Under the pieces are notes generated by a model. It saw only the letters and a program-made list of their open reading frames with translations, did not search any database and had not been told where the DNA came from. Source: Chara braunii (taxonomy: Eukaryota; Streptophyta; Charophyceae; Charales; Characeae). From it: 34,595 bases of DNA. The translations under genes were made by a program, and so were the position numbers. Positions 21,500 through 30,855 of this stretch are shown piece after piece. Position 1 is the first letter of the stretch, and each line of letters opens with the position of its first letter. The DNA lies in assembly GCA_003427395.1 (NCBI GenBank), contig BFEA01000630.1:838584-873178 (forward strand). The letters are read 5' to 3'.

Positions 21500-22412
21500 T
21501 GTTGGGACTGCCCGAGTTTTTTAAGATCGGATGTTGTCCGACCTTTTTGTTGAATTGAGAGATTCGTGTTGGACACTCTCTGACCATTTTTTGTTAGATT
21601 GAGAGACTTTATGAGGTTGACGTTGCCAAAGTTTATTCAGACCAACCCTATGACTGAGAGACTTAAACTTCTTAGAACCTGACGTCGTAGACGTAGGGTG
21701 TCGTTGACGTCCGATTGAAACAACGGGAGTTGGCGGTACGGCCTATCATTCGCAGTTCCCGACAGGGCCGCAGGGGTACGTGGTCGCGGAAAAACTGAAG
21801 CTAGACTATTTTACCTAAAAGATTAGCAGTCGCGCGATTCAGGGCCTAAGTAGGCTAAAAAGAGGAGCGCGCTGGGTAAGGGGCCGCAACGCAGGGGGAA
21901 TAGGAAGAAGGGTTTTATTTCCTGGGCCACGGGGGTTGACATCGAACCTGGGGGTTGATAGACCGATGTCGAGGTCACGTGGCCAACCGTCGGGGCAGGG
22001 CCTACCACTAAAGCCTATTAGGCTTCAAGCAGGCATGATCTGCAGAGCCGCAGGCAGGCAGGGCCTGCGAGGCCACGACATGGGGAGAAGTGATTGGGCA
22101 AGCTCTTCATATAGAAGAGTTGCTCCTATCATTTTTGTGATAGAAGCTAGCCCAGTAGGATACATTACTTGACTCTTACCTGACGGATACCGGGATCAAG
22201 CCCGACTGCACGCATCCTAGTGGGCTAGCTCCTTTTGGAATAGCCCAAGCAGTTGGGCGCGGCCGATCTCGGCCCCGCGATCATCAAGATCGCGCGGCTG
22301 AGATCTGCCGCACGCAGATGCACATGGCCCCTGTGCAAGGATGATACGCATAAATCGATAACATGTTCACAACATCTTTTTTTCTGTTTGTTTGTTTTTC
22401 TTGAGTCCTGCA

Positions 22413-22430
22413 GGATTTGAACCCCGGGCG
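22413..22430 (-). other. B-box-like tRNA fragment
   Basis: The minus strand reads GGGGTTCAAATCC, a good RNA polymerase III B box, but no cloverleaf can be drawn around it. It could be a remnant of a tRNA-derived SINE within the inserted element. Confidence 0.3.
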
Positions 22431-22531
22431 GTGTTTTGGGTGGTTGTGATGTGACCGTTGGCTTTAAGCCAACGAAATTGGAAAAAAAAGAAAAAAAAAA
22501 AACTAAAACGAAGTGAACGCAAGGTTCTACA

Positions 22532-22542
22532 TGGCGCCGTTG
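22532..22542 (+). other. Primer-binding-site-like sequence (tRNA-Asp type)
   Basis: TGGCGCCGTTG, preceded by TCTACA, matches the first 11 bases expected for a primer-binding site complementary to the 3' end of plant tRNA-Asp. The match stops there. Together with TGTT at 21500 it would define a 5' LTR of about 1,032 bp. Confidence 0.35.
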
Positions 22543-23617
22543 GAAGTGACTGAGGCGTCTTAACCCCAGTGCCTGTTGATAGCGCCCTGAAAAACGGGCG
22601 ACCGTTTTATGGTAAGTTTTTTCTTTTTGTTTTTTTTTTTACTTTAAATTTTAGATTTTCTTACTCTCTTAGATTTACCTAAGATTTTTTTTCAGATTTT
22701 GTTGTTTTTCTTTCTATTAGTAAAATTAGTAAGTGCCTGTTCGTTTTCAACGAACAGGCTGTCACTTTAGTTTAGGATGGGCAAAAACGGATGAATCTAC
22801 GGTTAGATTATGGAAATATACATTGCCACATCTCTTAGTCCCCCCTCCCCTCATTCCTTACTGTCGATTGCAATGCGTGTCTGCGCCCGTTCATTTTTGG
22901 AACGGGCAGCAGGATCTTGGAGCGCCCGAACCTGGCGCCGATGACGCCCAAGTACGGGCGCACATGGGGTGAGAAGGGGCGAAGACCCCGTTGAGCATGG
23001 CCCATCAATCCTTTTCAGGACTTGGAACCCGAAGCTGTCGGGATAAGTGTTGGGTACAGACAAACGTTCATAGCAACGTTCTTTTTTGATCCTTCGATAT
23101 CGGCTCTTCTAGCCATACACGCACCTGTATCGGGCGCCTTTGGCTGCTTCAGATACAGGCGCACAGTAAGGGAGAGAGCTTGGGAAATGACTCAGGACGG
23201 AGGGGCGCCCGTTCATTTTAAGTGACGGGCTGCCACCCTCATAGAGGAAAACGAGGGGGAGGACAGTAAAAAAAAAAAAAAAAAAGAGAAGAAAAGAAAA
23301 GAAAGGTGGAGAAAAAAGCAACAGCCACGTACGTGGCCACGGCTGCAGAACAGGTGCAGCCCTAGAAAAATCTAGAGGGTGATGGGACTGCGCCTGTTCG
23401 TTTTGAGCAGGCAGCAGTAAGTGGCTGGGTACAAATATTTACTGGAGTATCTGGCCTGGGGAAACGGCCAGGCACTTCTGGGGGTTGATGACCTTGGTCC
23501 CCCGATGGGAAAACCAAGGCACCGAGCTCCTGGCCGTTGATTTAGATCGAGGGCCAGGAACATTGACAATTTTTTGTCAGGCTGTGGGCAAAGCAGCTGC
23601 CCACATGCCTTCGGCTG

Positions 23618-23627
23618 GCTATAAAAG
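23618..23627 (+). promoter_or_regulatory. TATA box in the inserted element
   Basis: GCTATAAAAG follows the hairpin series and precedes non-coding sequence. It is duplicated at 23794 by the adapter artefact. It resembles an LTR promoter for RNA polymerase II, but transcription cannot be judged from sequence. Confidence 0.5.
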
Positions 23628-23932
23628 TCAGCACTCCACCCAGCAGGCTCACACTTGTGGCAGTGTTGCTGGGACATTCACTACGGTGAATGCTGGCTGG
23701 CTGCTGCATGCTTCTGGGGAGGAGATGTTGTTGGAGGAAGTGGAAGTCTGCAGAGACTGTCTCTTATACACATCTAGATGTGTATAAGAGACAGCTATAA
23801 AAGTCAGCACTCCACCCAGCAGGCTCACACTTGTGGCAGTGTTGCTGGGACATTCACTACGGTGAATGCTGGCTGGCTGCTGCATGCTTCTGGGGAGGAG
23901 ATGTTGTTGGAGGAAGTGGAAGTCTGCAGAGA
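23619..23932. repeat. Artefactual 138 bp direct duplication around an adapter
   Basis: 23619-23756 and 23795-23932 are identical by eye, and the 38 bp adapter junction sits between them. In the genome there is probably one copy, so about 176 bp should be removed. Confidence 0.93.
23757..23794. other. Nextera mate-pair junction adapter (contamination)
   Basis: CTGTCTCTTATACACATCT is followed directly by its reverse complement. This is the Tn5 mosaic-end junction adapter of Nextera mate-pair libraries, not biology. Minus-strand translation across it gives VSYTHLDVYKRQ, a peptide typical of this contamination. Confidence 0.98.
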
Positions 23933-25470
23933 GTTGGAGGAGGAGAAGGGAGGCGGCCATAGTTGAGGGCTGGGAGCTTTTGCCCCACCCTTGTGTGTGT
24001 GCTGTGTATGGGCTGGTGCTGCGGCGGTAAGGTTGCGTCAGGGTCCGGACGGTGCGGCAAGCGGCACCTATTTTAGTGTGGTTATGATGTCGGACTGCCG
24101 CTGCCCTCGATCGCCCGAGCGCTGGGAAGGTGCTGCAGGAGTTGCCATGCGGTGTTGAAGGGTTTTTTTGTGGGGTTATGCTACCGAAATTTTGACTCGG
24201 CGGCAAACGTTTTTTGAGAGGGAAGGTGTTGCGGCTGTGTGGCGGCGAGGCATTGACACAAGGGAAGTGTCGTCGAAGTGGTGGCGTGTTTTTTGAGTTA
24301 GTGCTGGCGTTATGTTGTCCGCATAACGAGGCGGCAACGCGTTGACGTTGGTGATGGTGTCGCGGTGACGGTAGTGGTGATTGGTGGCAGCATTAATGGC
24401 AGTGGTGCGTGAGACTGCCCAGGTTGTCTTGACTGTGAGGGATATATTGTGGCAGCATGTTCTGGTATTGACGACAACAACGTGGTGGTGCGGTTGATGT
24501 GACGACGACGCTGAGACACCATCAGATTATTAGGAGATGATTGTGTGTTGAGAGGTTATTGTGGCAGACGATCGTTGTAGAGAGTGGTGTGGATCACTTT
24601 GATGACGGCTCATTGTGATAGTTTTGAAGACGAGAGTTTATACGGTTTCCTTGAGTGAGCCGTACATCAATTTCACTCAAGGTCAGTTTGACTCAGACCC
24701 TTCACACCTGTGAACCCACACTTGCTTGACCCTGTTCTTTGAATGTTCATTGAAGAGGTAGAGGGAGTTGTGTTTTGTTTAGGCGTGTGAATGAAAGTCT
24801 GACATAAGTTTGAGACTGCATTGTTTTTTTTTTAACTTGTTGTTCGATTTCATGTAAAGGTAGGTAGAAGAATGCCTGAAAAAGAGGAACATATCTACGT
24901 TAATGGAAGTGAATAGAAGGATGGTTGTTTTCTATTTCTCGCTTGCATGTATGTTGAAAGGATGAAAAACCCGTGGACGATAAAAATGAATTCGATCACA
25001 TAAAGAAGAAGAAATCAATTGGACACAGACTATTTCTTAAGGTTACCCGTTCTTTCCCGAATGACCCTCCCTTTCTATGTCCGTCAGTCTGAATGATTTT
25101 CTCTTTTGTGATTTTTTTTTTCCGTCTAACTTACCCTTGACGTTAGGCGATGAGGGATTGTTTTGCCCGCCGTGGTAGACGTTTTTCCCTTCCTTGGGAG
25201 ACATTTAAGGAGGGGGTTTGTTGCCTTACGGGCCGGCCTGCTATCGACTCGGAGTGGACCGCTTATGCGTGGAGATACCATGTTTTTGTGGTGGAACCAG
25301 CCCAACTTTTGAGATCCGAGGTTTGTTCGGGCGAGGACGAGGGTTATCCCATACCACCTCCTAGAGAAAGGACATGAGCCTATTCACGGAAGGGCCTTAA
25401 GTTTCTTGACGCCTCGCTAAGGAGAGTTGTCATAGCATACTCCTCTAGTGGCCGTTTTAGGAGTCACTGA
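23933..25470. other. Non-coding middle part of the inserted element
   Basis: GT-rich on the plus strand between 23990 and 24600. The minus-strand frames 23649-24206 and 24310-24522 are rich in Thr, Pro and His and read as low-complexity shadows. The 25150-25377 plus frame (75 codons) has no recognised motif. No gene is supported. Confidence 0.4.
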
Positions 25471-25478
25471 CGTATGGG

Positions 25479-25584
25479 GAACTGGCACCACAAGAAGCCC
25501 AGTTCGTGTAATTACTAGTCTTGGATGGGGTGCGAGTAGGCATTACCTTCGCGGGTAGGTTTGCACCATAAGAAGTGCAAACCT
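25479..25584. repeat. Two hairpins with different stems and the same loop
   Basis: The first hairpin pairs 25479-25485 (GAACTGG) with 25499-25505 (CCAGTTC). The second pairs 25557-25566 (AGGTTTGCAC) with 25575-25584 (GTGCAAACCT). Both contain ACCAYAAGAAG in the loop region (25487-25497 and 25565-25575). Stem sequences differ completely while pairing is kept. Confidence 0.75.
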
Positions 25585-25842
25585 GGGGAAGTTGGGATGG
25601 GTTGATGGGAAGTAGCGACTAGAGCAATGCTTTAAAGATTCTTATGATGAAGGCGGGTACTTCATCATTCATTGGGCACAATGAAAGAATTTGGCAACGC
25701 ATCTCATCAAGTCGAAAAGTTGTGTCAGCCCAACCATTTGGCAGACAAAGTGGAGATATTTTGGTCATATGCCATTTGAGCGTCGCTATGCATGTTAATC
25801 ATGCTTTTATCCTTTTGATGATAAGTATTATTTGAAGTCGTG

Positions 25843-25980
25843 TCAACTCATGTTGGCTCGTCGTTGGATGGCAAGTCAAATCAACCTATGTCGACTTATT
25901 CTGAATAGTCGATATGCGTGTTGAATTGTATTATGGATGAGTTGACTTCAGAAGATAAGTCAACTTACGTTGACTTGAGA
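25843..25980. repeat. Cluster of GTCAACT/GTTGACT motifs
   Basis: TCAACTCATGTTGGCT, AAGTCAAATCAACCT, GTCGACTTA, AGTTGACTT and a perfect inverted pair (AAGTCAAC at 25957-25964, GTTGACTT at 25969-25976) occur within 140 bp. TTGAC is also the core of plant W-boxes, but no binding function is shown here. Confidence 0.6.
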
Positions 25981-26503
25981 CTTCTCTATTTGAAAGTGTT
26001 TTGTCTAAGTAACTCCTGGTTGCCTTTGAAAGAAGGGACTAGGATTGATTGAGATTTCCTTATGCTTAGATTATTACGTCCTAGTCGACCGACGTCGGTC
26101 CGGTTCCTGAGAGATCAGCACCCCAGAAACGAACGATGCCCACGTCCGCTTTGGCGTTCAACCGCGCGTACCTATGCTACAGCGAACAATCAAACACCCT
26201 CGGTCGGCCTACCTCTGCAATTGCATCATAAAAGCCTTCACACGTGGGCTGGTAGCTCGGCGAGGATACGCCCCTAAGGGTGGTGACAGCCCCTTAGGGA
26301 AGGTAAGTTGTGCCCCGCGAGAACCTATCCTGTCGTAGGGGACCTCGGGATGTACAGCTGGCGCACTCGGTCGGAGCGGCGAAGGGTCGACGCGGGTTAC
26401 TGTGTTGTCCCCGAGTTGTCTCTAAAAAGTTGAAAGCCTAAGTTTCTCCTGCGTGACGCGGCCGGGAGGGCCCTCGCTCGCACGGGGGCCGATGCGCTCG
26501 ACA

Positions 26504-26507
26504 TCGT
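26504..26507. repeat. Right target-site duplication TCGT
   Basis: It follows the GACA terminus and matches 21496-21499. Confidence 0.7.
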
Positions 26508-27009
26508 CTGATTTTACATAAGCCGGGCAGGGAGTGAGAATATTTCATCAATCAAGGGACCGATCAGGAGTGTCATTAAAGTCACTAGCTATAATGACCG
26601 AGATTCCTACAGGGAGGAGTGGGGTGAGGGATTCAAAAAAATTTTGGTGTTCACCGACATCATTGGGTCCGTACACATACAGGATGTTGACTACCTCCAG
26701 TTCCAACATTACCAAAATATCTACCCACCTACCTTCCACTTTGTCAATCTCCCAGTATACCGGTTCCACCTTGGACCCTGGAGGGATCCAAATGGTTACA
26801 CGAGCACTCCCTGGGCAAGGGGCATGACTTCTGAAGGTCGTATAGGTCCAAACTTGTTTATGACGATGATTATGTTGGTCTGAGTCCATGAGGTGAGTTT
26901 CCTGGGTGCAAATCACATCAGGCCATTTTCTTCCCCCAACTCCTTTAAACTGATCATAAACTGTTTGTTTCTTTTGGTACTTAGTTGATGCAAGGTCATT
27001 GACATTCAT
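26508..27009 (-). pseudogene. LINE ORF2, 5' segment: AP-type endonuclease
   Basis: The minus strand opens with MNVNDLASTKYQKK, the usual start of an L1-type apurinic/apyrimidinic-like endonuclease (Asn of the catalytic set). ICTQETHL carries the metal-binding Glu, VNILYVYGPND is the central motif, and ASDFNDTPDRSLD carries the Asp/Asn pair (GDFN in most members). Two consecutive TGA codons at 26545-26550 interrupt the frame before the insertion site. The endonuclease nicks the target DNA to prime reverse transcription in active LINEs; this copy cannot. Confidence 0.92.
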
Positions 27010-27019
27010 AGATCTGAGG

Positions 27020-30000
27020 TTAAGGTTTGCATTTCTCCTGAGTAATTTTCATGTTTTATCTTTGTTATAAAGGGCATTAATTACTCGAAAGTTTTCTATT
27101 TCATAAAAACACAATCAGTTACCAAGTCTGGATGTTACATTATGTCATGAGGAAGGAGGGTCAGAGGTGTAACCACTGGCCTGAGTCCAATAAGCCTCCT
27201 ACCACCAAGATCTTAAGGCCCAACAATCGGACCAACAAAGTACGAACATCTGTTTTTGACCAAAATTTGTGTGCTTTGACCTTGAGAAGTTGGAGTCCGT
27301 ACCAGGAATCCTGATTAAACCACCCGAGGTCCGTATTCTCACTGACTTCGTATTTGAGATATACATCTCATTCAGTCAGTCTACGTGCCCCTTCAGTTAC
27401 AGGTAAGAAAGCGTTTCCCCTAGGCGGGAAGTTTGTCTTGACGAATTTCATTACTTCATACTTTAAAGAGGAAGGAGAGAGAAAGGCCGACGCAGTTCCC
27501 AAGACTGTTGCTTCACCATAGACTGTTCCCGGAGGTTCAGATAAACCCACCTCCCAAGTCCCTCCTTGTAGTCTCACTGGTAAAAGTATTGTTCCAACTT
27601 TCATAGGTGATAAATCTCTCTGATCCTTGGCTAAGCGATATTTCAGTCTTTGTATTTTGCTTGTGAGTTCATAATCGGTGTGAGGGGAAGGTGTTTGGGA
27701 AGTGGGCGGCTTTTGGGAGTTTGCAATAGCGTCATAATCTTGCCTACTTTCTCCATTAGACAGAACATTGAAGAAGATCACTGTTTGAACAGACAGGTGA
27801 GTTGCAGCCTGCAGGGGTTGTCTGTGACTGTTCAACTACCTGGGAATCTTCTGAGGCAATTGTCTCAAGGGACTGAAGATCTACGCCGGGCTCACGCAAA
27901 TTTGAAGGCACTAGATATTTAGCGGACTCAAGAGACTTATGATGTCTTTGCGTGTCCAATGACTCCGGGTCCCACTCAATCAAGTTCTGACTGTGTTTAC
28001 AGGAGGAAGGGGACTGCAGTATCTGTAGAAGCTGCAAAATTTTTTGCTTCCCAGTAAGCTCAGATATAATCAATCTAAAGGTTTGACCCTCTTCTTTTCG
28101 TTTGGTTACCTGTTGTGTGGGTATATTGACTGAGCCAGGATTCCCCTCATCCTCGGGAGGTGTGGTCTGTTGGTTGATTGTGTGGTCTGACTTTTATGAG
28201 CCACCCGGTTTGAGTATTATGACGTTATGGCAATCACCATCAGCATCTTGAAGCAATTGCCCGTGGTCAGACCATGTCCTGCCGGTTTGATTGGGCAATC
28301 TCCCAGTTGCCTTTTGTCGCCTCCTCATCATCTGTTTGCATTAGCAGGGGTTGAAAGCTATTTTGTAAAGTAGGCAGACCCGCCTCCTGATGCCCAACGT
28401 TAAATCTGGTGGAAACTATGAAAAGCAGTTTAACATTAATCTCTTCCCAAGTAACACTCTGTGGGGGACCCTACAACATAAAAGTTTCCAAACTCTTGCT
28501 GCTCTCAAGCATTGGAACCAGCTCGTGAAGAAAGAGGGGCCAGTTAGACTGGGGTATGTGAGGGTGTTGGCTTTTAGACTGAAAATCAGCCAATCGCTAT
28601 TTGGAGGATAACAGGTTTCGCACTTGCGGATACCGAGGTATTGGCGCTCATGATAGCTCAAATGACGATGGGGGGACAAAGGGTTCAATTTCTTCAATTT
28701 TCATTGCTTTAAGACTGAAAGCATTTATGAAAGGGTCAATATCCATAGGTGCAACCTCTGAGTTTTTGGGTAATTGAACCATTTTCTCCTTCGTCCCATC
28801 AGCGAAAGTTTTGGAATTACCAGTGTTTGCGGAAGTACTTGGAGAGCCAATCTGATTACTTGATGAGGGAGAGGGAGGGGGCTTTTGTTTCTCTGTACCC
28901 CTCTTTTTAACTTGTTTTCAGTCTTGTCCTCCTCCATTCTCATTCTTTGGTAGGTAATCTGCACATTTTGGTCCGGAGGACCTATCCATACTGCCAGGAT
29001 GGGAGGAAGATGAACCTTTATGCTTTTGTTTTTCCCCACCCGTCCTCGCCTCTGACTGTGACCCCACTTGTGTCTCAGATGGAGCGGCCCCGTCTTCCGC
29101 AACACCCTGAGGCATTTGTCCCACAGCCTGTCCATATCTTGATGTGCTGCCTGACTGTGGTTGGGGAGAGAGAGGTTGAGGGGGCAGCCAATCAGTCGGC
29201 TGGCGGGGAGTCTTGTGGGAACCACTCCTTCCTTCCCAGACCCATCCCATTGGCTGGCCAACTTGGTTAAGATCTTACCAGTAAACCCACCCATCAAATC
29301 CAACAACAGTGGGGAGTCATTTGTTGAGTCTGTGAGGGTCTCGTTTGAGCCGCAATTCCTGAAGAATCGCATGTTGGGGATGGTAGGAGCATGCAAAATC
29401 AGAATGGAGGTGACCATGCGCTTTGCATTTAAAGCACCAAGGACAAAGCTCATGGGTAGTGTGAATCTGATACTTGCGGCCCCCCATTTTGAAGGGGGTG
29501 ATGTCATCTATTGAGAACAGTTGTTTTTTTGGTCGGTCTAAAGCAAACATCAGGTAATCATCCCGTTTTGCCACATAGGAGGGCAATGGGTCAATAAAGT
29601 TTGCAATTTTGAACTGTTGTCCAAAATTGTGAATAAACTTCAATAAAGGCTGCCTGGACTTCAATAGGGGATATGTCTAAACTCGACCCAGTAAAAATAT
29701 TTCATCAGTTGATCTCTCTTTTCTTATGGGCCAACCTTTTTGGGGAGCCACGGGTAGACTCTAACTTTTGAACGATCCCAAATCAGTTTCTTCCAAGCAT
29801 CCATTCTAACCTTATCTTTATCGAAAAGGCACAGCACCGTAAAAATAGTGAGCATGATAGCTGGATTAGGAAAATTTTCTTCACCCCTTTTGGTTCACCC
29901 CTTCATGATTCAAGTTTTTTACAGATGAATTTAATTTTATTACTTACAGATTTGTATGTTGCGTCTTCATAAAAAGTTTAATTAGTTGCATGTTTGGTGT

Positions 30001-30772
30001 AGACTGCATCTCGCTGTGGTTGTTGATTAGTTGGGTAGGACTTCATCAGGATCTTCCTGCCCCCTTGTTCGATCACAAGCTGTTGGGAGAGGAGAAGAAA
30101 AAGTGACAGAAAATAGGCTCTGGCAGACGAGAGGTTCCTGAGGGGAACCTTCAGTTCCTCATGAGGGGAGCCGGATGGGCCAATCGCGGAACGCTGGATG
30201 GTTAGAGAATTGTCCTACAAAGATTCTCTTACTTTTTGAGCCTATGAGGGTTGATTTGCTTGCTAAGAGGAGGGATTATCTGTAGAAGCCACATTTGAAG
30301 AAGAGGGAAGAGGATGAGTTTTTTCTTGCAATCTTTCTTTCTCCCTCTCTTTCTCTGTCAATATTACATCGTCACTAGCACCCCCTCCCTCTCCCATGGT
30401 AAGATCGTTTGGTTGGCTTGACAGTGCTTGAGCCTCTGCCGCGGCAGGTTGGACGACACATTGTGTTGTACCAGACGGATCGACCGTCTGCAACCTCGAG
30501 CATTGCTGTTGCTGTTGGGATATAGCGAAAGAAATGGGGTGCATGAGTTTTCCAGTCCCAATTTGAGTTCTAGGCTGTTGTATCATGGCTTGTGTTGCTC
30601 GGTTCTCAGTCCTCTTCCCGCCAGGGAGCCTACCAATGCTGGGATTGGAGGCTTCAAACCTCGGCCGAGTGTATGGTTTCGGGCCAATGTGCCTAAGCAG
30701 AGCATGCCTCATCGCACCCTGATAGAATACCAAGAACTCCGAACCCTTCACACGATGACAATTCAGCTTCAT
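27020..30772 (-). pseudogene. LINE ORF1 (RNA-binding, zinc-knuckle) region, broken
   Basis: The first frame (30772-30263, 169 codons, starts MKLNCHRVKGSEF) is rich in Gln and Ser and ends in a stop. A broken stretch near 29820-29670 reads DAWKKLIWDRSKVRVYPWLP. The frame at 29664-29317 (KIANFIDPLPSYVAKRDDYL, then GGRKYQIHTTHELCPWCFKC) looks like the DUF4283-like segment of plant LINE ORF1 followed by a Cys/His knuckle. That knuckle, CFKCKAHGHLHSDFAC, is two residues longer than the usual CX2CX4HX4C. Proline/serine-rich frames follow (29507-28725) and an unrecognised C-terminal part (27835-27368). At about 3.7 kb the region is longer than typical ORF1, so an unrecognised insertion or a second small ORF is possible. 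Confidence 0.75.
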
Positions 30773-30793
30773 TGTGGTGGAGAGATGAAAACC

Positions 30794-30855
30794 TTAATAA
30801 TTTAATAATTTAATAATTTAATAATTTAATAATTTAATAATTTAATAATTTAATT
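30794..30855. repeat. (AATAATTT)n octanucleotide array
   Basis: Nearly eight uninterrupted 8 bp units lie just upstream of the ORF1 start on the minus strand. The uniformity shows recent expansion compared with the decayed LINE. Confidence 0.97.

Larger units (their letters stand above)
22265..23604. repeat. Dense array of perfect stem-loops upstream of the TATA box
   Basis: Stems seen: 22265-22282 with 22288-22305 (16 of 18 paired), 22456-22464 with 22466-22474 (9 bp), 22583-22587 with 22596-22600, 22735-22743 with 22751-22759 (9 bp), 22885-22892 with 22900-22907 (8 bp), 22922-22928 with 22955-22961, 23124-23130 with 23153-23159, 23207-23212 with 23225-23230, 23392-23396 with 23408-23412, 23463-23472 with 23529-23538 (10 bp, enclosing 23492-23498 with 23513-23519), and 23584-23590 with 23598-23604. 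Several share a GCSCYTGTTC/GCCCGTTC arm followed by RTTTT in the loop. Confidence 0.8.
21500..26503. mobile_element. 5,004 bp TG...CA element inserted in the LINE (large solo LTR or non-autonomous LTR-type)
   Basis: The left end is TGTTGGGACTGCC and the right end is GCGCTCGACA, with flanking TCGT. The LINE endonuclease frame is continuous if the element and one TCGT are removed: ...AAA TCA GAC GAG ATC TTG... leads directly into the frame read at 21494. No pol or gag motif and no frame beyond about 185 codons is present, and the longest crosses an adapter artefact. I compared the first and last kilobase by eye and saw no LTR pair. A TATA box in the middle (23618) and TG...CA ends fit a solo LTR of unusual size. 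A PBS-like site at 22532 fits instead a short 5' LTR of about 1.03 kb, but no matching 3' LTR was found. Part of its length (176 bp) is artefactual. Confidence 0.7.
17249..30790 (-). mobile_element. L1-type LINE, near full length, decayed, split by a 5 kb insertion
   Basis: Reading the minus strand from 30790 down, ORF1 with a zinc knuckle is followed by ORF2 with endonuclease, reverse transcriptase and a zf-RVT-type C-terminus. The element ends near a short poly(A), seen as seven T residues at 17249-17255 on the plus strand. Subtracting the insert at 21500-26503 leaves about 8.5 kb, long for an L1-type LINE, so further insertions or a long ORF1 are likely. Frameshifts and stops occur throughout, so it is inactive. 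An (AATAATTT)n array lies at the 5' end and (GAT)n sequences at the 3' end. Confidence 0.9.

Noticed and set aside
23649-24206. 185-codon minus-strand frame and shorter frames at 23485-23787 and 23778-23966
   Set aside because: They cross the Nextera adapter and the false duplication, so they do not exist in the genome.
25150-25377. 75-codon plus-strand frame in the inserted element
   Set aside because: It is open and has an ATG, but there is no recognisable motif and no second copy to show conservation.
26534-26883. Plus-strand frames over the LINE endonuclease
   Set aside because: They are antisense to the recognised endonuclease frame.
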